The notes under the pieces were generated by a model. It made no database searches. It worked only from the letters and a program-made list of their open reading frames with translations, and was not told where the DNA came from. 45,507 nucleotides of DNA, taken from the NCBI RefSeq assembly GCF_012034935.1, contig NZ_JAATEN010000034.1, positions 1-45,507 on the forward strand, read 5' to 3'. Position 1 is the first letter of the stretch; every line of letters starts with the position of its first letter. This document shows, piece after piece, positions 15,541-22,997 of this stretch. This stretch comes from Streptomyces zingiberis (GTDB lineage: Bacteria; Actinomycetota; Actinomycetes; Streptomycetales; Streptomycetaceae). The position numbers were made by a program, and so were the translations under genes.

Positions 15541-16617
15541 TCACCCCTCTCTTCGCAGGGTGACCGCCACCGCTCGCAGCAGGGCGGTACGGGACGGCCG
15601 CGGGGGTTCCGGCAGCACGTCGTACCCGGCGGCGGCGATCGCGCCCAGCGCGGCCCGCCCGCCGCCCACGAACCCCGCGAGCAGCAGCCGGAGCCGGCCG
15701 GTGACGCCGCGCACCAGCGGGCCCCCCTCGTCCAGCAGCGCGTGGGCGCGCAGCGCCTCCTCGCGTACCAGAGCGCGCACCGAGGGGCTGCCCTCGGGCC
15801 GGCGCAGGTCCTCCTCCCGGACGCCGTGCCGGGCCATGGCGTCGGCGGGGAGGTAGATCCGGCCGCGGGTGAGGTCCTCGGCGACATCCTGCAGGTGCTC
15901 GACGACCTGGAGTCCGGTGCAGACCGCGTCGGAGCGCCGGACGCGTTCGGCGCTGGTGGTCCCGGTGACGGCGAGGACCAGCCGGCCGACGGGGTTGGCG
16001 GAGAGTTCGCAGTAGCCGAGCAGGTCCTCCCAGCTCCGGTAGCGGGTGACGCGCTGGTCACGGCGGCCCGCCTCGATCAGGGCCAGGAACGGTTCGGGCG
16101 TCAGACCCTGACGCCGCACCAGCGGCCGGAGCGCCCGCAGCAGGGGGTGGCGGGGCTCGCCCCCGGGGGCGAAGACCCGGTGCAGGTCCCGCTCGGCGGC
16201 GTCGAGCAGGGCCAGGCGATCGACGGCCGGAACGGCGGGCTCTGCCGCGCCGGCCACCGGGCGGGTGACCCGGCCGGACGGGTCCGGGTGGGCGACCGGC
16301 TCCCGGCGTCGCTCCCCGTCGGGCCGGCGGTCCGCGACCGGATCAGCGGCCGGACGCCGGGGACCGTCCGCCTCCGGGCCACCGGCCAGGTCACAGGGGC
16401 CCTCACCGAGCAGGACCGCCGCGTCACCGCCCGCCGGGTCGAGGTCGCCGTCTCCGATGTCGTCGACCAGGCGTGCGTAGCCGTAGACCGCCATCAGATC
16501 GGCGCGCCAGGCGCGGGGCAGGAAGAACGGCGCGACGGGGAAGTTCTCCCGCGCCGCCTTGGCGAGGGTGGCTTCCGGCCGGGCCCGGGCCGGATGCGGC
16601 TCCGTCGCGGCGGTCAC
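15541..16617 (-). CDS. hpnC: Hydroxysqualene synthase HpnC
   Basis: A 358-residue squalene/phytoene synthase-fold enzyme. HpnC converts presqualene diphosphate to hydroxysqualene. ENFPVAPFFLPRAWRADLMAVYG and LVDDIGDGD (D52-D56) are the family signature; the second motif is in DVAEDLTRGRIYLP. Right after DDIGDGDL a ~65-residue Pro/Asp/Arg-rich stretch interrupts the normal sequence before LLDAAERDLHRVF. The start is uncertain: GTG at 16617 gives the usual N-terminal length but lacks a clear ribosome binding site, whereas GTG at 16740 has AAGG 6 bases upstream and fits the promoter candidate. First gene of the operon. Confidence 0.92.
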   Translation of the reverse strand: MTAATEPHPARARPEATLAKAARENFPVAPFFLPRAWRADLMAVYGYARLVDDIGDGDLDPAGGDAAVLLGEGPCDLAGGPEADGPRRPAADPVADRRPDGERRREPVAHPDPSGRVTRPVAGAAEPAVPAVDRLALLDAAERDLHRVFAPGGEPRHPLLRALRPLVRRQGLTPEPFLALIEAGRRDQRVTRYRSWEDLLGYCELSANPVGRLVLAVTGTTSAERVRRSDAVCTGLQVVEHLQDVAEDLTRGRIYLPADAMARHGVREEDLRRPEGSPSVRALVREEALRAHALLDEGGPLVRGVTGRLRLLLAGFVGGGRAALGAIAAAGYDVLPEPPRPSRTALLRAVAVTLRREG

Positions 16618-16792
16618 CGGCGCCCGCCCGGGGCGGGGCGTCTCGTGGGGCCGACCGGTCGCGGGACGGCACAGGCGCCGTGGATCCGGAGAGTTCCCGT
16701 AGCCATAGCCGTCACGTCCTCTGTTCTCCACCGTCCGCACAGAACACCTTGCTCCCGGCACAAAGCCCGGGCGATCACCCCATCCATACCAC

Positions 16793-16822
16793 TTCATACG
16801 GAAAACACGCATGGAGCGGCAA
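16793..16822 (-). promoter_or_regulatory. Candidate promoter of the hopanoid operon
   Basis: On the minus strand TTGCCG (16822-16817) and TATGAA (16798-16793) are spaced by 18 bases in the AT-rich pocket above hpnC. The predicted transcript starts near 16786, about 45 bases before the GTG at 16740. The match to consensus is modest. Confidence 0.35.
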
Positions 16823-17220
16823 ATGCCCGTGATGCGATGCGCGCCCAGACTACGGGACAGGACACCCGAAGGCGCGCCGGGAGCGCAGACGGCGAGCGGC
16901 GGGCCACGCGAGGCCCGGCGCCACCGGCCCCGGGCGAGCGGGCCCGGGCGGACGAACACCCCCCGGTCCCTCGTCACTTCGGCGCCGGCGGGCGCGCCGC
17001 CACCCGCGAGGGAGCGCGAACGCGAGGGTGGACGGCCCGGCGCGGCCACCTCCGGCTAACGGGCCTGATCGGGGGACCCCCCGCACCACCACCACGCCCC
17101 ATCACGCCCCACCACGCCCCACCACGACCGGACGCCACGAGGCGGCTCCCCGAACACGAACGGACAGCCGGCCGAACAGACCGGCACGACGAACGGACGG
17201 GCGCAACCAACCGACATACA

Positions 17221-17307
17221 GACAGGCAGACAGGCAGACAGGCAGACAGGCAGACAGGCAGACAGGCAGACAGGCAGACAGGCAGACAGGCAGACAGGCA
17301 GACAGGC
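17221..17307. repeat. 8-bp microsatellite GACAGGCA, ~11 copies
   Basis: An uninterrupted perfect run of the octamer covers 87 bases. It lies in the non-coding gap between the ABC exporter and the hopanoid operon. Unlike the 12-bp arrays, its period is not a multiple of three and it is not inside a gene. No spacers, so it is not a CRISPR array. Confidence 0.97.
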
Positions 17308-17511
17308 GAGTGGATCACCGGGAGCCGGCGGCCGCGAGCTTCTCCGCCCTCGGCACGGACGCGGAGTCGGCGCTGCGGCGGACGGCGGGGCATCACGCAG
17401 TGCTGGGCGGAGCCGGCGCGGCGGCTGGGGCGAAGCCGGTGGGGACCACCGCCCCGGGGCCCCACCGGGCGCCGGGGCGGGAGCGGGAACGGGAACAGAA
17501 GCGGGGCCGAC

Positions 17512-17555
17512 ACCACGGGGTCCCCGCCGGATCGTTCCGGCGGGGACCCCGTGGT
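17512..17555 (-). terminator. Strong terminator of the ABC exporter genes
   Basis: A perfect 20-bp stem (17512-17531 with 17536-17555) closes a 4-base loop, extended outward with a 2-base bulge. It begins ~115 bases beyond the stop of the ATPase gene on the minus strand. It is the strongest hairpin I found in the window. Confidence 0.85.
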
Positions 17556-17668
17556 CGGCTTCCTCTCCTGTCCCCCGTCCCCCGCCCCCGCCTCCCAGGC
17601 GGGCCCGGTGACCGGGGGGCCGACGGGGCCGACGGGACCGACGGACCGACAGGACTCAGGGGCCCGGG

Positions 17669-18466
17669 TTACTTCCCGGTCTCCTTCTCGTACGCCTTCA
17701 GCACCTCGTCGGTGGAGCCGTCCATGACCAGTTCCCCGCGCTCCAGCCACAGCGTCCGCTCGCAGGTGTCACGGATGGACTTGTTGTTGTGGCTGACCAG
17801 GAAGACCGTGCCGGCCTCCTTGCGCAGTTCGCGGATGCGGGCCTCGGAGCGCTTCTGGAACTTCCGGTCGCCGGTGGCCAGCGCCTCGTCGATCATCAGC
17901 ACGTCGTGGTCCTTGGCGGCGGCGATGGAGAAGCGCAGCCGCGCCGCCATGCCGGAGGAGTACGTGCGCATGGGCAGGGTGATGAAGTCGCCCTTCTCGT
18001 TGATCCCGGAGAAGTCGACGATGCTCTGGTAACGGGAGCGGATCTGCTCGCGGGTCATGCCCATGGCCAGCCCGCCGAGGATCACGTTCCGCTCGCCGGT
18101 GAGGTCGTTCATCAGGGCCGCGTTGACACCGAGGAGCGAGGGCTGGCCGTCGGTGTAGACCTTGCCACGCTCGGCGGGGAGCAGTCCGGCCACCGCCTTC
18201 AGCAGGGTGGACTTGCCCGAGCCGTTGGAGCCGATCAGGCCGATGGCCTCACCGCGGTAAGCGGTGAAGGACACGCCCTTGACGGCGTGCACCTCGCGCA
18301 TCCCGGCCGGCGCCTTGCGGCGGATCAGCCGGTTGAGGGCGGCGGTCGCGCTGCCCTTGCCGCGCGGCCCGCCGTTGACCCGGTAGACGATGTGCAGCTC
18401 GTCGGCGATGACGGTGGGGACGCGGGTGGCGTCGCCGCCCGGACGGGATTCGCTCTGCTCAGCCAC
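17669..18466 (-). CDS. ABC exporter ATPase, TagH/Wzt-like
   Basis: A 265-residue ATP-binding subunit of the teichoic-acid/O-polysaccharide exporter class. The Walker A is GSNGSGKS (~78-85), the signature YSSGMAARL, the Walker B VLMIDEALATGD and the H-loop SHNNKSI. It has no C-terminal carbohydrate-binding extension. With the permease encoded just upstream (8-base overlap, GTG start at 18466) it should flip or export a lipid-linked glycopolymer across the cytoplasmic membrane. The likely cargo is the product of the adjacent CDP-alcohol/GT genes; a terminator-like hairpin at 19446-19470 may make the two exporter genes a separate transcript. Confidence 0.93.
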   Translation of the reverse strand: MAEQSESRPGGDATRVPTVIADELHIVYRVNGGPRGKGSATAALNRLIRRKAPAGMREVHAVKGVSFTAYRGEAIGLIGSNGSGKSTLLKAVAGLLPAERGKVYTDGQPSLLGVNAALMNDLTGERNVILGGLAMGMTREQIRSRYQSIVDFSGINEKGDFITLPMRTYSSGMAARLRFSIAAAKDHDVLMIDEALATGDRKFQKRSEARIRELRKEAGTVFLVSHNNKSIRDTCERTLWLERGELVMDGSTDEVLKAYEKETGK

Positions 18467-19394
18467 GGCCGTACCGCTCCTCAGCCTTCCAGAAGTAGAT
18501 GAAGCCGCCGATGCCGATCAGGAGGGCCCAGCCGAGGCCGAGGGCCCAGACGTGGTCCGGCAGGCGTGAGCTGCCGTATCCGTCGATCAGCGCGAACCGC
18601 ATCAGGTCCATGTAGACGGCGGCGGGGTTGGCCATCAGCACGTCGGCGAGCCAGCCGGGGGCCGAGGCCTTGGAGAGCATGTAGTCCAGCGGGAACATCA
18701 CACCGGAGGCGTACATCCAGGTCCGGGTGACGAACGGCATGAGCTGGGCGAGGTCGGGGGTCTTGGCGCCCAGCCGGGCCATGATCATGGCCAGTCCGGA
18801 GTTGAAGACGAACTGGAGCGACAGCGCCGGCAGCACGAGCAGCCACGACAGCATCGGGTAGTGCCCGAACGCCGCCAGCACCACCACCAGGACGATCATC
18901 GAGAACAGCAGTTGCTGGAGCTGCTGGAGCGAGAAGGAGATCGGCAGCGAGGCCCGCGGGAAGTGCAGCGCCCGCACCAGGCCCAGGTTGCCGGAGATCG
19001 ACCGCACGCCCGCCATCACCGAGCTCTGGGTGAAGGTGAAGACGAACACCCCGGTGACCAGGAACGGCACATAAACGTCATGGCCCAGGTCGCCACGGGC
19101 GCCGAGCAGCAACCCGAAGATCAGGAAGTAGACCGCCGCGTTGAGCAGCGGGGTCGCCACCTGCCACACCTGGCCCAGCTTGGCCTGGCTGTACTGGGCG
19201 GTCAGCTTGGCCTGCGAGAAGGCGACGATGAAGTGGCGCCGGCCCCAGATCTGCCGGACGTACTCCAGGAGGGAGGGCCGGGCCCCGCTCACCGACAGTC
19301 CGTACTTGGCGGCGAGCTCGGCCGGGGACAGGCCGTCGTCGGGGGATGGCGGGGCGCTCACCGCGACCGCACCTTTGTGCGATGTCTCACTCAC
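18459..19394 (-). CDS. ABC-2 type polysaccharide/teichoic acid export permease
   Basis: A 311-residue membrane subunit with a ~60-residue cytoplasmic N-terminus, then the amphipathic Q-A-K-L-x-x-Q-Y-S-x-x-x-L-G-x-x-W segment (~58-78) that marks TagG/Wzm-like permeases. About six transmembrane helices follow (for example AAVYFLIFGLLLG, YVPFLVTGVFVFTF, MIVLVVVLAAF). The GTG start at 19394 lacks a good ribosome binding site. Functions with the ATPase at 17669. Confidence 0.92.
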   Translation of the reverse strand: MSETSHKGAVAVSAPPSPDDGLSPAELAAKYGLSVSGARPSLLEYVRQIWGRRHFIVAFSQAKLTAQYSQAKLGQVWQVATPLLNAAVYFLIFGLLLGARGDLGHDVYVPFLVTGVFVFTFTQSSVMAGVRSISGNLGLVRALHFPRASLPISFSLQQLQQLLFSMIVLVVVLAAFGHYPMLSWLLVLPALSLQFVFNSGLAMIMARLGAKTPDLAQLMPFVTRTWMYASGVMFPLDYMLSKASAPGWLADVLMANPAAVYMDLMRFALIDGYGSSRLPDHVWALGLGWALLIGIGGFIYFWKAEERYGRG

Positions 19395-19445
19395 AAGTGG
19401 AAACTTTCGTCCTCATGTAACGCAGCCATAGGGAACGCGGCCGTA

Positions 19446-19470
19446 CGGGGCCGGCCTGGACCCGGCCCCG
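19446..19470 (-). terminator. Hairpin between GT2 gene and ABC permease
   Basis: Arms 19446-19454 and 19462-19470 are perfect 9-bp complements with a 7-base loop, in the 151-bp gap after the glycosyltransferase stop. It may separate the biosynthesis genes from the exporter genes. Confidence 0.45.
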
Positions 19471-19545
19471 GGCACGGCCGGGGCTCACACCCGCTCCCCC
19501 GGTCAAAGGTTCTCCGGGGTCTCAAGGGGTCCCAGGGAGAGCTTG

Positions 19546-20442
19546 TCAGATGATGGGAGGCCGGCCCAGTCGGGTCAGACGCCATACCGTACGCCACTTC
19601 ATGGGCCGCCGGGGACCGCAGGGCGACCGCCAGCCCTCCGCGAAACCGCCGAACCAGGCCCGCAGCGCCGGCCGGGACGGCCGGCGGGCGAGGGTGAGCA
19701 GCAACCACACCCCCAGATAGAGCGGCACCAGCGGAAACGGCAGGTTACGGCGGGCCAGCCAGACGCGGTTCCGCGCCACCATGCGGTGGTAGACCGCGTG
19801 CCGGCTGGGCGAGGTCGCCGGATGCAGCAGCACCAGGTCCGCGCGGTAGTCGATGGACCAGCCGGCGTCCAGGGCCCGCCAGGCCAGGTCGGTCTCCTCG
19901 TGAGCGTAGAAGAAGTCGTCCGGCAACCCGCCGACCTGCTGGAAGACGGCCGTGCGCACCGCGTTGGCGCCACCGAGGAAGGTGGTGACCCGGGAGGAGC
20001 GCATCGGGTCGGCGGCGCGCAGCCGGGGGACGTGCCGCCGCTGCGTGACCCCGGAGTCCGGGTCCGCGATCCGGAAGCTGATGATCCCCAGCCGCGGGTC
20101 GGCGCCGAACGCCTGCCGGCAGCGCTCGGCCGTGCCGGGGTCCGGCAGCAGGCCGTCGTCGTCCAGGAAGAGCAGGACGTCCACGTCCCGGCCGCCGGGC
20201 CCGAACGCCTCGATGCCGACGTTGCGCCCGGCGGGGATGCCGACGTTCTCCTCCAGCTCGACCGTCCGCACGGTGAGGTCCGGCACGCTCAGGTCGGGCA
20301 GCGGCGACCCGTTGCCCACGACCACGACCTCGACGGGGTCGCCGTCCTGCTTGGCCACCGAGTCGAGCAGCGCGCGCAGCTCCTCGGGACGGTTGCCCAT
20401 GGTGAGGACCACCGCCCCGAGGCGGGTCACCGGCGCGCTCAC
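19546..20442 (-). CDS. Glycosyltransferase family 2
   Basis: A 298-residue GT-A-fold glycosyltransferase. VVLTMGNRPEELRALLDSVAKQ (~9-30) is the nucleotide-sugar-binding start, LLFLDDDGLLPD (~90) gives the DxD, and GGLPDDFFYAHEETDLAWRA (~185-204) gives the acceptor-side ED motif. A C-terminal hydrophobic stretch (LVPLYLGVWLLLTLA) suggests membrane association. The GTG start at 20442 overlaps the upstream stop as GTGA. It probably adds a sugar to the lipid- or polyol-phosphate made by the neighbouring CDP-alcohol genes. Confidence 0.9.
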   Translation of the reverse strand: MSAPVTRLGAVVLTMGNRPEELRALLDSVAKQDGDPVEVVVVGNGSPLPDLSVPDLTVRTVELEENVGIPAGRNVGIEAFGPGGRDVDVLLFLDDDGLLPDPGTAERCRQAFGADPRLGIISFRIADPDSGVTQRRHVPRLRAADPMRSSRVTTFLGGANAVRTAVFQQVGGLPDDFFYAHEETDLAWRALDAGWSIDYRADLVLLHPATSPSRHAVYHRMVARNRVWLARRNLPFPLVPLYLGVWLLLTLARRPSRPALRAWFGGFAEGWRSPCGPRRPMKWRTVWRLTRLGRPPII

Positions 20443-21218
20443 TTCAGCCTGCTGGAGGCGAGGACGGACACGAGGTGGAGCAGCGTCTGCAGCAGGGCGA
20501 TCCCGGCCAGCACGGCCACGCCGAGGCGGGTGAAGAAGAGGTCGCCCCGGACGGCGTCCGCCACCGCCACCACCAGGATGAACAGCGAGGCCTCGACGCC
20601 GAGGATCAGCCGGTGGAACTTGAGCGCCGCGGCCGCCTTCCGCGCCGTCGCCACCCCGGAGGAGCGGGGCTCGGAGGCCGCCTCCTGCACCGGCGGCAGC
20701 CCGCCCTGGTGCCGGGCGACGCCGACGAGGTCGGTCTCCGCCTTGATCAGCACGGCGCCGAGCGCCGCGAGGGTGCCGAGGAAGGCCCACAGCCAGTCCA
20801 CCCGCCCCTCGCCCCACAGGTCGGCGGCGCGCAGCCCGAAGCCGACCAGCACGGCGGCGTCGCACAGGTAGGCGCCGACCCGGTCGAGGTAGACCCCGCC
20901 CAGGGAGAACTGCTTCTTCCAGCGGGCCACCTCACCGTCCACGCAGTCCAGCAGCAGGTAGAGCTGGACCGCCACCACGCCGAGCAGCGCGCCGGTGATC
21001 CCCGGCACCAGCAGCGCCGGGGCGGCGAGGACGCCGCAGACGGTCATCACATAGGTCAGCTGGTTGGGCGTGACCCGGGTGTTCACCAGGTGCCGGTCCA
21101 CACGGAGCGAGAGTTCGCGCATGTAGAGCCGGCCGGCCCAGTGCTCGCCGCTCCGCCGGTCCTTCACCCCGGGGGGGTGAACGACCGGGCGGAGTTCAGC
21201 TACCGATGGCTTTGGCAT
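20439..21218 (-). CDS. CDP-alcohol phosphatidyltransferase-family membrane protein (fourth motif Asp replaced)
   Basis: A 259-residue membrane protein of the CDP-alcohol phosphotransferase family. The motif begins normally: D91, D94-G95, A98-R99, G108, D112. Position 116, where the fourth conserved Asp is expected, is Ala (LDRVGAYLCD). That Asp normally acts as the catalytic base, so activity may be altered or may depend on another residue. Several TM helices follow. The ATG at 21218 overlaps the dehydrogenase gene by 23 bases, and the stop overlaps the GT2 gene as GTGA. Confidence 0.85.
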   Translation of the reverse strand: MPKPSVAELRPVVHPPGVKDRRSGEHWAGRLYMRELSLRVDRHLVNTRVTPNQLTYVMTVCGVLAAPALLVPGITGALLGVVAVQLYLLLDCVDGEVARWKKQFSLGGVYLDRVGAYLCDAAVLVGFGLRAADLWGEGRVDWLWAFLGTLAALGAVLIKAETDLVGVARHQGGLPPVQEAASEPRSSGVATARKAAAALKFHRLILGVEASLFILVVAVADAVRGDLFFTRLGVAVLAGIALLQTLLHLVSVLASSRLK

Positions 21219-22257
21219 AGTCGGCGTAAGCGTCCCTGATCTGGTCGGTGGAGAGGTTGAGGTGCTCCAGGATGGTGTACCGCCCGGGGCGGGTCCGCGG
21301 CGCGAACTCCACCGCCTTGACGAACTCCTCGTCGCTGAAGCCGATCTCGCCCGGGAGCACCGGCAGCCCGTGCCGCCGCAGCCCCGCGGCCATCAGCGCG
21401 GCCTGCTCGTGCGCGCCACGCAGGTGCATGGCGAAGGCGGCGCCGAGCCCGCACTGCTCACCGTGGGCGGCGGCCCGCTTGGGGTAGAGCAGGTCGAGGG
21501 CGTGGTTGATCTCGTGGCAGGCGCCCGAGGCGGGACGGCTGTCCCCGGCGACCGACATGGAGATGCCGGTCAGGACCAGCCCTTCGGCGAGCACCGTGAG
21601 GAACTCGTCGTCCCCGCAGCCGCCCGGGTGGCGCAGCACGGCCTCGCCGGACTGCCGGGCCATGGCGGCGGCCAGGCCGTCGAGGTGCTCCCCGGTCTCC
21701 CGGTGGGAGAGCTCCCAGTCCGCGACGGCGGAGATGTTGGAGATCACGTCTCCGACGCCGGAGCGGACGTAGCGGATCGGGGCCTCACGGATCACGTCGA
21801 GGTCGATGACGATCGCGATCGGGTTGGGCACCCCGTAGGAGCCGCGGCCCGCGTCGTTGTCGAGGGTGGCGACCGGCGAGCAGAGACCGTCGTGGGAGAG
21901 GTTCGTCGCGACGGCGACCAGCGGGAGGCCGATCCGCGCCGCGGCGAACTTCGCACAATCGATGATCTTGCCGCCGCCCATGCCCACGACCGCGTCGTAG
22001 TGGCCGGACTTCATCGCGTCGGCCAGCTTGATCGCGTCGTCCAGGGTGCCGCCGCCGACCTCGAACCAGGCCGCGTCGGGCAGCGCCGGGGCGAACCGCT
22101 CACGCAACGCGGGCCCGGAGCCCCCGCTGATCGCGATCGCCAGCTTGCCGGAGGCGGAGATCCGCTGGTCGGCGAGGAGACCGGCGAGATCGTCCAGCGC
22201 CCCGGCGCTGATGTCGACGACGAGGGGGGAGGGGATGAGTCGGGTCAGTACCGGCAC
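21196..22257 (-). CDS. sn-Glycerol-1-phosphate dehydrogenase-like enzyme (EgsA/AraM type)
   Basis: A 353-residue member of the iron-alcohol-dehydrogenase/dehydroquinate-synthase fold. GMGGGKIIDCAK (~92-103) binds the nicotinamide cofactor, ATNLSHDGLCSP (~117-128) carries the SHDG signature of glycerol-1-phosphate dehydrogenases, and HEINH...HGEQ supplies the metal-binding histidines. Such enzymes reduce dihydroxyacetone phosphate to sn-glycerol-1-phosphate, the archaeal lipid enantiomer; AraM does this in Bacillus. The GTG start at 22257 has GGGAGA upstream and overlaps the preceding gene by 13 bases. Context (nucleotidyltransferase and CDP-alcohol transferases) suggests the product is activated as a CDP-polyol. 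A related polyol phosphate is possible. Confidence 0.82.
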   Translation of the reverse strand: MPVLTRLIPSPLVVDISAGALDDLAGLLADQRISASGKLAIAISGGSGPALRERFAPALPDAAWFEVGGGTLDDAIKLADAMKSGHYDAVVGMGGGKIIDCAKFAAARIGLPLVAVATNLSHDGLCSPVATLDNDAGRGSYGVPNPIAIVIDLDVIREAPIRYVRSGVGDVISNISAVADWELSHRETGEHLDGLAAAMARQSGEAVLRHPGGCGDDEFLTVLAEGLVLTGISMSVAGDSRPASGACHEINHALDLLYPKRAAAHGEQCGLGAAFAMHLRGAHEQAALMAAGLRRHGLPVLPGEIGFSDEEFVKAVEFAPRTRPGRYTILEHLNLSTDQIRDAYADYAKAIGS

Positions 22258-22997
22258 GCGATCTCCCGGCCACGTGCGAGGTCGTCGTGGTTGTCGATCT
22301 CGACCCACTCGACCTCGCCGATCGGGGCCACGTCGACCTGGAAGCCGCGGTTCACCAGTTCCTGGTAACCGTCCTCGTAGTAGAGGTCGGGGTCGCGCTC
22401 GAAGGTGGCCTTGAGCGCGTCGGCCAGCTCGGCGGCGGCCTCCGGCTCGATCAGGGTGACGCCGATGTACTCGCCGGTGGCCTCGGAGGGCTCCATCAGC
22501 TTGGTGATGCGCCGCACGCCCTTCTCCGCGTCGGCGACGACCTTCATCTCCTCGTCGGCGAGGGTCTTCACGGTGTCCAGGGCGAGGATGATCTTCTGGC
22601 CCCGGCCGCGGGCGGCCAGCAGGGACTTCTCGACGGAGACCGGGTGCACGGTGTCGCCGTTGGCGAGGATGGCGCCCTGGGCGAGGACGTCACGGGCGCA
22701 CCACAGGGAGTAGGCGTTGTTCCACTCCTCGGCCTTGTCGTTGTCGATCAGAGTGATCTTCAGGCCGTACTTCCGCTCCAGGGCCTCCCGGCGCTCGTAC
22801 ACGGCCTCCTTGCGGTAGCCGACGACGACGGCGACCTCGGTGAGGCCGACCTCGGCGAAGTTGCCCAGGGCGATGTCGAGGACGGTGAGGGACTCGGGGT
22901 CGCCCTCGGGGCCGACCGGCACCAGGGCCTTGGGCAGCGTGTCGGTGTAGGGGCGCAGACGCCGTCCGGCGCCGGCGGCCAGCACAAGGCCGATCAT
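22245..22997 (-). CDS. Sugar/polyol-phosphate nucleotidyltransferase
   Basis: A 250-residue nucleotidyltransferase. The N-terminal LAAGAGRRLRPYTDTLPKALVPVG is the G-x-G-x-R...PK signature of this fold, followed by NGDTVHP (~110), the metal-binding Asp region, and EIDNHDD near the C-terminus. Size and the late VEIDNHDDL motif resemble CTP-dependent inositol-phosphate or choline/glycerol-phosphate cytidylyltransferases more than hexose enzymes. ATG at 22997 overlaps the upstream stop as ATGA. It likely activates the phosphate made by the adjacent dehydrogenase. Confidence 0.87.
   Translation of the reverse strand: MIGLVLAAGAGRRLRPYTDTLPKALVPVGPEGDPESLTVLDIALGNFAEVGLTEVAVVVGYRKEAVYERREALERKYGLKITLIDNDKAEEWNNAYSLWCARDVLAQGAILANGDTVHPVSVEKSLLAARGRGQKIILALDTVKTLADEEMKVVADAEKGVRRITKLMEPSEATGEYIGVTLIEPEAAAELADALKATFERDPDLYYEDGYQELVNRGFQVDVAPIGEVEWVEIDNHDDLARGREIACRY

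Larger units (their letters stand above)
16618..17668. other. ~1.05 kb non-coding region upstream of the hopanoid operon
   Basis: It contains the probable hopanoid promoter (16793-16822), an AT-richer stretch at 16690-16850, a microsatellite at 17221-17307 and a strong terminator hairpin at 17512-17555. Open frames on both strands across 16811-17660 are driven by the repeats and have no family resemblance or ribosome binding sites, so I annotate no gene. Confidence 0.6.

Noticed and set aside
15275..15544. 89-codon frame between hpnC and hpnD
   Set aside because: Its first half is a translated 12-bp repeat (CVPx units) and the rest is low complexity; better seen as inserted DNA that keeps coupling.
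17221..17307. Possible CRISPR or iteron origin
   Set aside because: The 8-bp unit is contiguous with no spacers, and no replication gene is nearby; simple microsatellite.
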